NCBI RefSeq assembly: GCF_949628215.1
Contig: NC_134282.1
Coordinates: 10,352,223-10,416,222 of the forward strand
From: Phalacrocorax aristotelis
Lineage: Eukaryota; Chordata; Aves; Suliformes; Phalacrocoracidae
Direction of reading: 5' to 3'
DNA length: 64,000 nucleotides
Below, piece after piece: positions 39,201-60,900 of the stretch; the first letter of the stretch is position 1; each line of letters begins with the position of its first letter. Under the pieces are notes generated by a model that worked only from the letters and a program-made list of their open reading frames with translations, did not search any database and was not told the origin of the DNA. The translations under genes and the position numbers were made by a program.

Positions 39201-40332
39201 TCCCCAGCCCTCCTCCCACGCAGAACTGCATGGTTTAGATTCAGTTTGTTGGGAACCTGGTGGATACCCTACAAGGGAATTTACACCAGTTTTTAGGAAG
39301 CCAAAAGACTGGAGCCTGTGTAGCACCAAAAAAGAGAGCAGGTTTTTTTACCCAGTAAAGCCACAGCTCCTTCAGCTGGAGGAAAAGACCAGGTGTTTGA
39401 TGTCTCGTATGCAGGCTGGCCTAGATAGTTTCAGTTTTCATAAACCAAGACTTGAGCCAAGCTGTTCCAAATGACCCTGCAGAGAACGCAGAGCCATCAG
39501 AGCCGGACCATATGGCTGCCCTGGACAGACCCAGCTTAGACATGCCTGGGGAAACCCAGAGCAGCTCCCTGGTGTACCACGGGAAGCCAGGCTCAGCTCA
39601 TTAACATCAGCTCAACCTCACATTTTTTCCACTGAAACTCAGACAGACGCCCCCAGTTGGTGCATTCTCACAGACCGAAAAAGAGGAAAACAAGCCATGA
39701 GTTTTCCATGACCCCAGCAGCATGAAACCAGTGGGCTTCCCCCCCGCTCATCTATGCAGTGCCTGACCCGTGCCCCTGAATGCCAGCCTTGCTACAGCAA
39801 GTGCCAGAAGTCAAGGGAACATCACTCTGCACGGATCTCACCTTTTCCCAGCTTGTCTCCCCAGTGAACTTGTCCAACTTTACAGACATCTGCTAAGTCT
39901 GCATTTCTTTTTCCTTGAGCTACGCACTTCCCACCCAACCCTCGCAGCCCAGACCTGGTCCCGCTTGTTGTCAGCCCATGCAGAGGGAGCTGCAACCCTG
40001 CGGCTGGAAAACACCCCCTGCTCCTGTGCCACACCACGCCTGGAGCCAGCCCTTACAGCACAGGCACATACCTGCCGTCAGCTTTATATAGCTCTGTGTC
40101 TGGCATTAAACGTTCATGCTGCTTATACAGCAAACAGAAGAACACAGACTATGATGGGCTCTCATGGAAGTTTAATCACGGTGTGACGGTGGGAGCTGAC
40201 AGTGAGCCCCGGGGGGTGGCAGGCAGAGGGGGTTCGTGTGCCTTGCAGAGGCGCAGGTCTGGGGGGAGCTGCTCCCTGAGCAGTCCCAGTGCCTGCATCC
40301 CTCAGCATCGCCTGGAGCGCGGGTGGCTGCAG

Positions 40333-51051
<10,719 letters not shown>

Positions 51052-51118
51052 CGGCATGTCCCACTTGCTGCCAACTCCACCAAACACTGTGGTCTGGTGG
51101 AGAAAAAAAGCTTTCACC

Positions 51119-51124
51119 AATAAA
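51119..51124 (+). terminator. Putative MINDY4B proximal polyadenylation signal
   Basis: AATAAA about 105 bases after the stop codon. A second AATAAA lies at 51837-51842, so the 3' UTR may be about 0.1 or 0.8 kb long. Confidence 0.4.
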
Positions 51125-51836
51125 ACAGCCTTTGGTGCCTTGAGCGGACACACTGTTCGGCAAGGCATTACACCCACCTTGAAAGCCTGTGCTGGTGAGG
51201 AACAGGTGCTAGCGGCACTGCCTGATGGCACGCATTTTCCAGGTGGTAGGATGCAGGTTCTTCTGCTTCCCACGACAGCTGGCAGACAAAGGAAAGAGGA
51301 TGGCAATTTGCTTTCCTCCCATGCCAGGCAGAGATGTTAAAGAAATCAAGAGTGCAGTGGAAGTGAAATCAATATTGAGTGTTGACAATACTGTGTGCAT
51401 CTAACTTATTTAATCCAGTGTGTGCAACTAATCTAGCTGTTTGCAATGAGTAAGGTTTCCTCCCAGCTCTCTGCAGCTGTGACTTCTGCAGCCGGGTCTC
51501 TCTCCTGCCTCAGTGACAGCTTGAGCACAGACCCAGCCAGGTTGGCTCACAGAGCTATCCTACATCTCGCGCACCAGCAGGGAAGCACAGCTCATACATG
51601 GGCACTGGTACAAAAGAAAGTCTCACGAGGTGCTCCTTTCTGTGAATTCAGTGATTTTACTGACCCTGAGTGTGGCCAAGTCCTGGCACCCTGTGGCAGC
51701 TTGGCGAGCGCGGGCAGGGCACGTTGCTCCTTGCTCACATTAACCACTTTCCACTTCCTTTTTTATAGACATCACCCCAAAAAGTCCTATTAGTCATACC
51801 AAAATGTGTGTTGCTAATGACAACTGTACTGACAAC

Positions 51837-51842
51837 AATAAA
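51837..51842 (+). terminator. Putative MINDY4B distal polyadenylation signal
   Basis: AATAAA followed after some 50 bases by an adenine run near 51889. Alternative to the proximal signal at 51119. Inferred from position only. Confidence 0.35.
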
Positions 51843-54800
51843 CCTTTCTGCAAGTGATCCAGAAATTTGGTTTAAATTATTTGCATTTAAAAAAAAAAAA
51901 AGCGGTCACAACCAGTCTGAGATTCACCCCAGCTGGGGCGAGGAGCCCACTGGTTAGCAAGATAATGTGGGGTCTGCACTTGTTGTCCCCCTTCTCCAAT
52001 TTCTGCTCAGTTCAGAGCTCTCCTGAGTGTGTGGCATCCCCACTGCAGAGCTGTGGGTCAGACAAAGCGCTGCAGTCCCTGGGCACCCGCAGCCCCAGCG
52101 ACACCATGACAGGCATGCCAATGCCACCTAGGCACGGGCACCATGCAGAAGAGCCTGGGGCAGGGCTGGGAGACCCCAAAACCTGGGGGGCATTGGCAAG
52201 GCAGCAGCCCTCAGCACCGGTCACGGAACTACCAGCACAAGCCGGAGCCAGAGGGTGCTGGCAGGTGACAGGCAGCCTGCCTGCAGGCAGGAGGGCACCC
52301 TGTGCCCCCTCCCCACCAGAACCTCCTGCCAGATTGGGGAGGCCACATTGCCCACCCAGCAGCACCCAGGGCTGCCTGTGGGGGCTGCGCCTTGGAGCTG
52401 GGGACAAGGGGGTAGAGAAGAGCCCACACTAAGGCAGGGGCCTTGCAACAAGACACTGCAAGTCAGCACTTACTTTAACTGGGGAATACCAGCATGCATT
52501 TATGCAAATAATGAATTAATAATGAATAAATGAAACTGTGCAGTAAATGCTAACAAGGCTCAGTCACCCAGCACAACACGGTATCTTGCGAGGCTATGTA
52601 TTCCATATAATAGCTAAACAGGTTACTACGGAGATAAAAGGATGCAAGGACCAGCCTCCCAGGGCTGTCTTCCACTGCGAGGAGACAATGTCAGCCCTTC
52701 CTCTTGCTCCTGACAAGCCGTGGGGACAGCCAGCGCATCTGGCCCTGCCTGCACCAGCTCACACTCATGCTGCAGAGAGGGGCCCCAGGGCTGCCAGGTC
52801 TGTGCCAGCCCATTGCCCTGCTGTGACCGCATCAGCGACTCCAGCCGCCAGCGTGGGTGGGCGAATGGGGGCGTCAGGAGCAGGGTCTCCCATCCTTTTC
52901 AGCTGCACCATCACTCCCAGACCCCCCATCTCCTACCCCGACCCCTGCCCACCCATACCCCACTGCTCCCCGTCCTGCTCACAAAACTGGTTGCAGCAAA
53001 TGCCTGTCTGACTGCTAAAGACAGAAAAAGGAAAAGAAACTGTGCTGCACCAGACTGCAGGAGCACACGCCCTCGCCGCCTCCCTCGGGCTTTCATTCTT
53101 CTGCCCCCACATCTTCAGGTCTTTTTATAACTTTCCTGCAGTGCAGGGCTAAATTTGAGCTGCTAATTTCTCTCAATGAGAACTAAGCCCTTGCTCATTT
53201 CTGCGAGGTAACATCACACTTATGGATGCTTTAAAAATAAGAAGCAATAATGACACAATCTGGCTATTAGTCAAACTTTTCTGAAAAACCCCCACAGCTC
53301 TGGCACCTCAGAAAGCTCTGTCCTTGTGACAGGGACAGCAGTTACAGATTTTCACTTCTAGTCTGGAAATTTCGTTGCAGAAGCCAAATAAACCTTGGAA
53401 GACCACACACATCCCACAGACACTCAGGGGTGCTGTCCTGCCCTGAAATACAGGAATATTTGGGGGGATCAGGGGCTACCCATCAAGGAATGCGAGCAAC
53501 CAACCCAGACACACACAAATGACACTCAGGCCGTGTTTTGGCACCTTGCATGAGTCAATCACAAGAGGGAAATAAGTATCAGCCCTGGCAGCTTGTGGAC
53601 AAGCTGCAGGTTTATACCTCCAAGGGAGTGGCACAAGAAGGAAGAAACAGCATCAGCTGCATGAAAAAGCTTTTGAGGCCACACATTACCGTCAGAGATA
53701 AACCCCTGTTAACTTTCCTGGCAGGCAGGGAAGGTGTCAGCTCTTCCCTGCGGGGATGTGCCAGCATCTGTAAGTCTCAGCTGGGCGCTGCTGCTCCCCT
53801 CCCAGCCACCCTTTCACTACCCTCTGCTTCCTGGCCACATAGCTTCAGAAAGTGGTGGAACGTCCTCACCCACGAGGTCCCTCTTCCGCACGGACCTGGT
53901 CGCCGATGGGTGATGGGCTCTGAAGATGCTGAGGAGACAAGCAGAGCTCATTTCTCTATTTACCACTGTTTTACCAATCATCTTTTTACTGCAGTTATTC
54001 CTATGGCACAGACACAGTAACCTACAGCTTTGCAGGGAGCCAGGCTATGGTTGTCTCCAGAGACCGGTGTCTTTGTTAGTGGGGGATCAATAACCAGGGA
54101 AGTCAGTGGCAGCCTCATACCTTCCTGGCACTTATTTGACCAGCTCAGAGTCTGACTTGTGCTTTCCCATTTATCCCAAGCACAAGAAATGGACTCTATT
54201 CAGAGTATATCTAAACCAGACACCAAGCTTCTAAAAAGTATTTTGTACATTATTTATTTAAGAGGAGTCTTTGGGGCTGCTAAAAAAAGTGGGATAGCCA
54301 CATTCTGACATTTAAAAATAAATAATTATATATAGAGAGAGCTTAAATAAGGTATTTTTAAATTACCCTATATTATTGAAAGCACAGAAAAAAACACATT
54401 TTATTTGTATAAACATCCACACCATTCCAGTGTATTTGTGAAAAGGCTCTTTTTTTCCTCTTCCCTACACCACTGAATATATAATAAACCACAAACCAGG
54501 GAAGAGGTCTTCTCCAAGACTGCAGGACCACTCCAGCCTTGTTTTCATTCCAGGCCATGGGATCAGGGGGTAAAAGGTCTCAGCGCTCCAGGATGGAGAC
54601 TAGAATCTCTGGCCTATTGATTTTGATTCTCTAATCTCAGAAGACACGTTCATATGCCTATGGCAAAGTTTCTCAACAGCTTTTACAACCCAAGTTCTCC
54701 ATTTTGTTTTGATATAACCTATAGATAAAAAAGATAGAGGGAAATTTCTCAAAATCCTAGTAACTTGGTAACCTTTTTTAGTCCATATATTGTATGGCCA

Positions 54801-55957
54801 TATAATTTCTAGGGAAAATTATACAAACATCTCAATTATACCATGTCTGAATCTATTAATCATTTTTTTCCCAGCAGTTTGTTATCAAGAGTTTGGCTTT
54901 CTGTTGTGAATGCAGTTTTAATTGGAACCGGTTCGGTAAGACATTGGTGAAGATTTTAAGCACAATTTTATTCCAAGATGCCAAAATACTGTCATTCTTT
55001 GAAAGTGATTTTTTTCTTTTAAACTACCCAGCATAACTCACAAATCTTTCCTTAGTGCCGCCTAACTTCTAGAGCTCGTGGAGAGACGGCTGACATAGGC
55101 TTCATTCAGTGCAGTGCTCCATTCCCATAAAAATTCAGCAAGAATTCAGGTGCTCGTTCCCATTTGTGCATTCCTGGTGAAAACTGTCCTGGTGAGGTCC
55201 ACCCTATGATCTTGTCCATTCATACCTTGAAAAGTGCAAGGCCTTTTCATTACACCCCAATGCATGGTGCATTATTGAAGATTTCTCAAAATAGCAAAGG
55301 AAAACAACCTGTAAAACATTCTGTCAGGAGACCTGTTATCTAAAGGATTTTTTCTCAGTTCTTGGCCTGTGCCATCTCGCAAGGTTTGATGGAACTTTAC
55401 AAACCTGAGAAAAAAAATCAGACTTCAGCTAATAAGACACCTTCTCTTTAATGAAAGCTGAGTACAGATAGTGCCTTAATTTAAAATTTTGCAAGGCCTG
55501 GAGTCACGAATGAGTCACACAGCTGCACACCCGAAAGGAACTTTGAAAACAATGCCACTTTAGTGAAGTGTTAAAAGTGCTCAGTGTGGGTACCTGGGAA
55601 GAAAGTACTGCTCGTTTAAGGCCTAAGACCCTCAGAGCCAAACTGCAAGGAGAACTCTTGGGAAAATAATATATGTGACAAAAATTTGCCCATTTTGCTG
55701 AAAGGGGAAATAACTTTGTGTGACGGAGCTTGCTTCTGGTCACCCTGACTGGATATGCTGCACAGGGGCACGGGGCAGGATTTTGTATGGAACAGGTCAG
55801 AATTGCATCCACGCACAGAGCGAGGAGAGCTGTGTGTCACGATCCACTGTTGGGCTGAACAGTTTGACAGAGGTTAAACCCCCCTTGCTTTTCCAACCAA
55901 CCTCAGATGATTCTGGGAGGTTGGGGGCGGCTGGGCTTAACTTCTGATTAACTCCAA

Positions 55958-56567
55958 TGTGTTATGGTGAGTAGGTTCCTTTTACATTCTCAGAAACAGA
56001 ATTAAGACTCATAATGGAGTCAAGTGCCTAGTTGCTTTATTTTGCCAGAAATAGATACAGGAGAGAAAAGCAAAGAAAGAGGGAAAAAAAAGGTGAAAAA
56101 GGGAACGAGGGGGAGTATGGGAGAGAGTGGGACTGTTGCAATAGCTGTCACCACGGATCTGTGGCAGTCCGATGCATCTTCGAAGCCCGTGGAGGGGGAG
56201 ATGTTCCACAACACCCACCCCACCGAGTCGTCTCTGCTGGTTTCCCCTTTTATAAGGTTGCTCTCTGGCATAGTCAGTAACTGTTCTGCACACCCCTGCC
56301 TCCCACTCTGCGGTGGGGCGAATGCCCAGTACTGTCGCTAGAAGGTGCTTGAAAGTTCTAGAGGGTCCGAGCCCCGCCCATATGTTGCCAGTCGGCCTTG
56401 GGCCCGGGCGTATGCGCGGAGGACGAGTACTCCGAGATAACGGGGCGCACATTCCTGCCGGGTCGGCCTTGGTGATTAAACTGTTCTGCTCAGCTGCCGT
56501 AGTGATCAGGCTTTGGTAGAGAAACTTGCCTGCCAACAATGTTGAGACAAGTTTCTAGTCCCTGACA
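55958..56567 (-). mobile_element. Solo LTR of an endogenous retrovirus, CpG-rich
   Basis: Read on the minus strand it begins TGTCAGGGACTAG at 56567, has a TATAAAAG box at 56254-56247 and AATAAA at 56041-56036, and ends near TAACA. The left boundary is uncertain by about 50 bases, and no target duplication was confirmed. The class is uncertain (ERVK-like is possible). It is a fossil without an internal region. Well-kept CG dinucleotides and promoter signals suggest it is relatively young. Confidence 0.75.
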
Positions 56568-57243
56568 CTGTGACATCACAGGGGCCAGATGAATTCAGAA
56601 CAATAAGCCTATATACAAATATGCCTATTTAACGATGACTCCACCACCTACAAGCAAACGCTCTTCTTTATTCCTCAATCTTGCTATAATAGGGAAGGGA
56701 TGGTGGAAAATGTCTGTCCTAATACTTCACTGCCTTCAATTCCCCAGTGTTAATGAAACAGAAGGTGTTTAAAGTGCTTCATCTTTTCTCCCCAGACTTC
56801 TTTTACCCCAGGAATGAAAACAGACCAACATCTTTCCTTGTCTGGTCCCCACATGTAAAACCAGAACTAAGGAAGTATCTCGCTCTAGACATTTTAAACC
56901 AGCCTAAAATATCTTTTACTGTTCTTTTTCACAATTTTACTACTCCGACCCCATCGTAAGCATTGTGTCACCCTGCACGCAGCTCTCCTAACGCCCACTC
57001 GCGTTCGCAGGGGTCACCCCAGTTCGGTCCGGTCAGTCGCTACCCACGCGCGCTCGCGGGTGGAATTCTCCCCGGCGGCGACCCACGGAGGGACATGTCA
57101 TGTGCAACCCCCGGGGCGGGGGGGTGGAGATGCCGCCCCACGCACCTTCTCCACCACCCTCGCAGGGCACCCCACGCTCCGGCAGCGCCCGGACCGGTCA
57201 CGCCCCGCCGGCACCTTCCTTTGGCTAGAAGGGTTTGGGATGA

Positions 57244-57297
57244 TACGTGCTTAATTACTGCCGACAGCGGTACGTGTTTAATTACCGCGGACAGCTC
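57244..57297 (+). repeat. 27-bp tandem duplication upstream of SIAH2
   Basis: Two adjacent 27-base units (57244-57270 and 57271-57297) both start TACGTG and contain TTAATTAC followed by a GACAGC end; roughly 22 of 27 bases agree. Each holds an ACGTG core, as in hypoxia response elements, and a TAATTA homeodomain-type core. Function is inference only. Confidence 0.8.
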
Positions 57298-57313
57298 CGT
57301 TTCCCCGGGCAAC

Positions 57314-57353
57314 CCTCCCCCCCGCCGCCGCCGCCGCCGCCGCTGCCGCCGCG
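57314..57353. repeat. CCG trinucleotide repeat, SIAH2 5' region
   Basis: A run of CCG units broken by one CTG, in the CpG island about 250 bases before the SIAH2 start codon. It may lie in the promoter or the 5' UTR. Confidence 0.85.
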
Positions 57354-57582
57354 CATCCCGCCCCGCCGGGCGGCCCCGCGGAGCATCCCCACGGAGCGCC
57401 CCCGCCCCACGGAGCATCCCCGCCGCTCCCGCCGCTCGGCGGAGGCCCCGCCCGCCGGAGCATGCCGGGACCGGGGCGGAGGCCGCGCGCAGCCGTCGCT
57501 TGCGTCAGCGCCGCCACCTCCCTCCGTCCGTCCGTCCCTCCCTCCTCCGGCGGCCCGATGGTGGTGGCGGCGGCGCGGCGCG

Positions 57583-57951
57583 ATGAGCCGCCCGTCCTCC
57601 GCCGGCCCCGGCGCTAGCAAGCCCTGCGGCAAGCAGCAGCACGCCCCGTCGCCCGCCGTGTCCGCCGCCGTCCTCCCCGGCCCCGGCGGGGCGTCTCCGC
57701 CGCCGCCTCCCCCTCCTCCTCCTCCTCCCCCGCCGCAGCAGCAGCATCACGAACTGACCTCGCTCTTCGAGTGCCCCGTCTGCTTCGACTATGTGCTGCC
57801 GCCCATCCTGCAGTGTCAGGCCGGGCATCTGGTCTGCAACCAATGCAGGCAGAAGCTGAGCCTCTGCCCCACCTGCCGGGGCTCGCTCACCCCCAGCATC
57901 AGGAACCTGGCCATGGAGAAGGTGGCCTCGGCCGTGCTCTTTCCCTGCAAG
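57583..57951 (+). CDS. SIAH2: SIAH2 E3 ubiquitin ligase, coding exon 1 (partial gene)
   Basis: SIAH2 is a RING-type E3 ligase of the seven-in-absentia family. It targets PHD prolyl hydroxylases, TRAF2 and other proteins for proteasomal decay, and so supports HIF signalling. This exon gives residues 1-123. The start [15 protein letters not shown] closely matches human SIAH2 and is distinct from SIAH1. A disordered linker with 13 consecutive prolines (39-51) and QQQHH precedes the RING. The eight zinc ligands are all present: C64, C67, C78, H82, C85, C88, C95 and C98. The exon ends FPCK before an AAG|GTAAGG donor, phase 0. The zinc-finger and substrate-binding domains should be in exon 2, which I did not find before the right edge. 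Confidence 0.97.
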
Positions 57952-60900
57952 GTAAGGGGGTTGGCAGGACGATGCCCCCCATCCCCCTGCCCTCTATCTT
58001 AAGGCTTTCCCCCCAAGATCCTTTCCCTCTAAGAAGGGGGAGGGGAGGGAGGGGGGCAGCGCGATGCTGAAAAGAAGGGAGAGAAACTTTTTTTCTGGGT
58101 GGAAAACTTTGGGTGTTGGTGGCTAGCAGTTATGTCCCCTCTGTAAGAAGCACAGTGGAAAAGCTTACCCATTTGGGTGTTTCCATATAAACAGGGCCTT
58201 GAAGCGTGGGGTGTTTTTTTTTTTTTAACAGCAAAGAACAGTGTGATCCTCTTTCAGCCCAAAAACCCAAATAATCTTTCACTTCCAAAACCCTGTGAAC
58301 CAGCTGGGGTAGGTACAGGGTCGTGTTTGGCCACGTCTGTGCTGGCTTCAGATTTGCACACTGAGCAGGCTGAGGAGGGGAGAACAGACTGATGCAGAAT
58401 TTCCCAATGGGCTTACGTCTCATCTTCATTGCTAGCTTGATACAGAAACATTGCAGCTTACGGGAGGACTTCAAAGAGCCTTCTAAGGTTCATCCAGCAT
58501 AAGCAATAGCAAGTTCACTTGGCAGTTTGTAGAAGGTGATGATTTCTCGGCATTTACAAAAATGCCCACGCTGAAGATACCCTAGGACTCTCCGCCTGCA
58601 ACAGCACATGGGACTCATCTAGAGCCACTGTAGATAGCAAAGCCGTAGCTCTGCAAAGTCTTCATTTTCTGCTGGTCCCTGTCCCCTTCCTCCTGTTATT
58701 TCTCCCCCATCATAAATACAGAACAGAAAAGGAGGCACTTGCTGGCCTCCATTAGCCCATTTTCATGGTTCTGCGGGTTTCTGAAGTAAAATAAGACGAT
58801 GGGAGTGCCACCAGGCTTTAAAAACAAAACTTCTAATGATCTAATTCACTGAAAATCCTGCTCTAAATTTTGTCCTACTATTTGGCATAAGCAGTAGATA
58901 GACCTCCCCCCCTGCAGTTAACTTAACTTATGCTGATGCTCGGTCTTCAAAAAGTGTTTTATGGAGGTAGCAGAAATGCTGTTTGTGTCTCTCTCATCAG
59001 CTCTCTGCAGCCCTCCTTTGGAAGGGCAGGGGCTGGTGAGCTGTCAGGTCAGTAATTACATCTGTATTACTCTTTTCTTCAAGTCTGTTGTCTCAACACT
59101 ATTTCAAGTATCCAGATTAAACATTTAAATAAAATTTTTTAAAGTGAGTTTTCTATTTAAAAGAACTGGGTGGACTGCTCTAAAGTGCATATCCTTCCTC
59201 ATAGACATTTACCAGGATGGCAGACAGGTACACGCAGGCAATGCTGAGCAGGTTCTTTTCATGCCTTCCTGGATCCCCTCGATGCTCATACCTCCATAAT
59301 ATCAAAAGCACTTAAAAACCGCAGGCTGAAGTGATGGAGGGACAGATGCAGGAACTGCTGGAGCTGTTGCTGATGTGGAATATGAGAAGAAAGTTTTAAA
59401 ATACAGAGCTGTCTGTGGCGGGGTGGAGAGCTGTGGTCAGGCTGGCAGCGGGACCGATGAAGCTGGAGCAGGCACTGCCAGTCTCTGGTGGCACATGGCA
59501 AGCTTTCCAGTAAAAGCTGGGAGCAGGCAGCGTGTGGCGAGCTTTCCAGTACGAGCTGCAAGCAGGCACTCACTACCTTGGCCTGGAAGAGCCAGACCCT
59601 AGCAGCCGCTTTCCCTGCCCAGCCTGCAGGAGCACAAGGATGAGCAAGGAGTAACGGCACCTCCAGAGCAAATCGTCCATGTGGACTCCTGTGGCACGGT
59701 GCAGCTGGTGGCCAGAGCCCCGTCTGCCTCGGGGCTGGCTGGGTCACAGGATGGGACAGCTATTGGTGTCTCGCAGAGCTTTTGATAGCGTGGGGCTGTT
59801 TCACCACTCACCCTTGAATGGGAATTAACCTCACAGTGGCAACAACAGATGGAGCGTGGTGGCGAGACGCAGGTCCTCTTTGCTAAGCACAGCAACAAGT
59901 GCAGTGAGCCACATGCCCAGCTGTGACCCAGTCTGAGCCCAAGGGAATACAAACAGCCAGTGTGGGTTTTTTCACTGAAATGCTGGCCTAGTTCTCATTT
60001 TTTAAAGTGTCTCATCAGTCTCATCTGTGACAGCTGGTATTCCCTGCTTGTCCTAAATGAAACAGATGCATCCAGGCTGGAGCGGCTCCCTGGACCAGAG
60101 TCCTCACAGCCCTTCGTTGCGCTGAGGTGCAGCTCTGCTGCCCGCAGCATGCCAGTCTGTCCAGCAGCTGAACAGCCAGACAGGATTCCTGCCTGCTCGT
60201 CCCCATGCATTGCAGGTAAACAGAGCATGGGAGAAGGAAGAAAAAGCCTACAGACTCTTTCCTGTAAAGGGGAGAAGTTATTACATTCCTGACTTTACCT
60301 GTCAGACATTACTTTACTCACTCGGTAACAAAAAGGTTTCTTAAGCCCTTAATTGATGGGATTGGCTTCTTCACCCCTTGAGGTTTGCTTTCTCTGTGGG
60401 TGGAGGAATAAGCACCAACAAAGAGAAGTATGTCTAAGAACACCCCTCATTTCATGCTCCCCATGAGAACTGACTAGAGATCCCTGCATAGCTCAGGCAA
60501 GTTCTGGTTCAGGTGTATCAGCTATAAAGACTTCTCCAGTTGGGCATTCGCTAAATATAAATAATAAGGCAGCTAGCACATGTCAACCAGTTAAGAAAAC
60601 AGCATTTCCAAAAATTCCTCCAAGTGCTACTCCTGTGGTTGATGTCATGCTCTTCAAAGCAGTGACTTGGAGAAGGAGGGGTGCTGGTGAGGTTTGCAAT
60701 TGTTGAAGCAAGTGCTGGGGATCGGGCAACTCAAGGTCTTGGTTATGGGACCGGGAGAGTTTTGGCTCTGACCCTGTGGTGTTCTGGTGGTCTCTGCAGT
60801 AACCCAAGGTGAAGGTCTGTGCTGGTCAGCATGTCAGAGGCTGCGGCTGCGGCAGGCAGGAGGCCAGGGACTGGGCTTGTGCTGGCTCGGGCCTTGGTTT

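Larger units (their letters stand above)
33749..40332. other. CLRN1 3' UTR and intergenic stretch before MINDY4B
   Basis: The first few hundred bases should be the CLRN1 3' UTR. Beyond that I recognise no gene. GC content rises after about 36600 and open frames become longer on both strands, but none shows a known domain or splice-compatible homology. Untranslated first exons of MINDY4B may lie near the right end. Confidence 0.55.
56568..57582. promoter_or_regulatory. SIAH2 upstream region and CpG island
   Basis: AT-rich to about 56950, then a steep rise into a CpG island that continues through exon 1 to about 58000. It includes CCG repeats at 57314-57353 and a CRE-like TGCGTCA near 57502. 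The transcription start was not placed. No TATA box was seen close to the start codon. Confidence 0.7.

Noticed and set aside
52003-53130. GC-rich open frames on both strands between MINDY4B and SIAH2
   Set aside because: No homology, no conserved splice pattern and overlapping frames on both strands, so treated as chance.
55880-55917. A possible CR1 tail remnant (CCAACCTCAGATGATTCTGG)
   Set aside because: It resembles CR1 3' ends but is only about 20 bases and lies at the uncertain edge of an LTR. Too short to call.
57247-58002. A 251-codon reading of the SIAH2 exon with a long N-terminal extension
   Set aside because: The upstream part is translated CpG-island and CCG repeat sequence. The start at 57583 matches the conserved SIAH2 N-terminus MSRPSS, and the 3' part reads past the splice donor.
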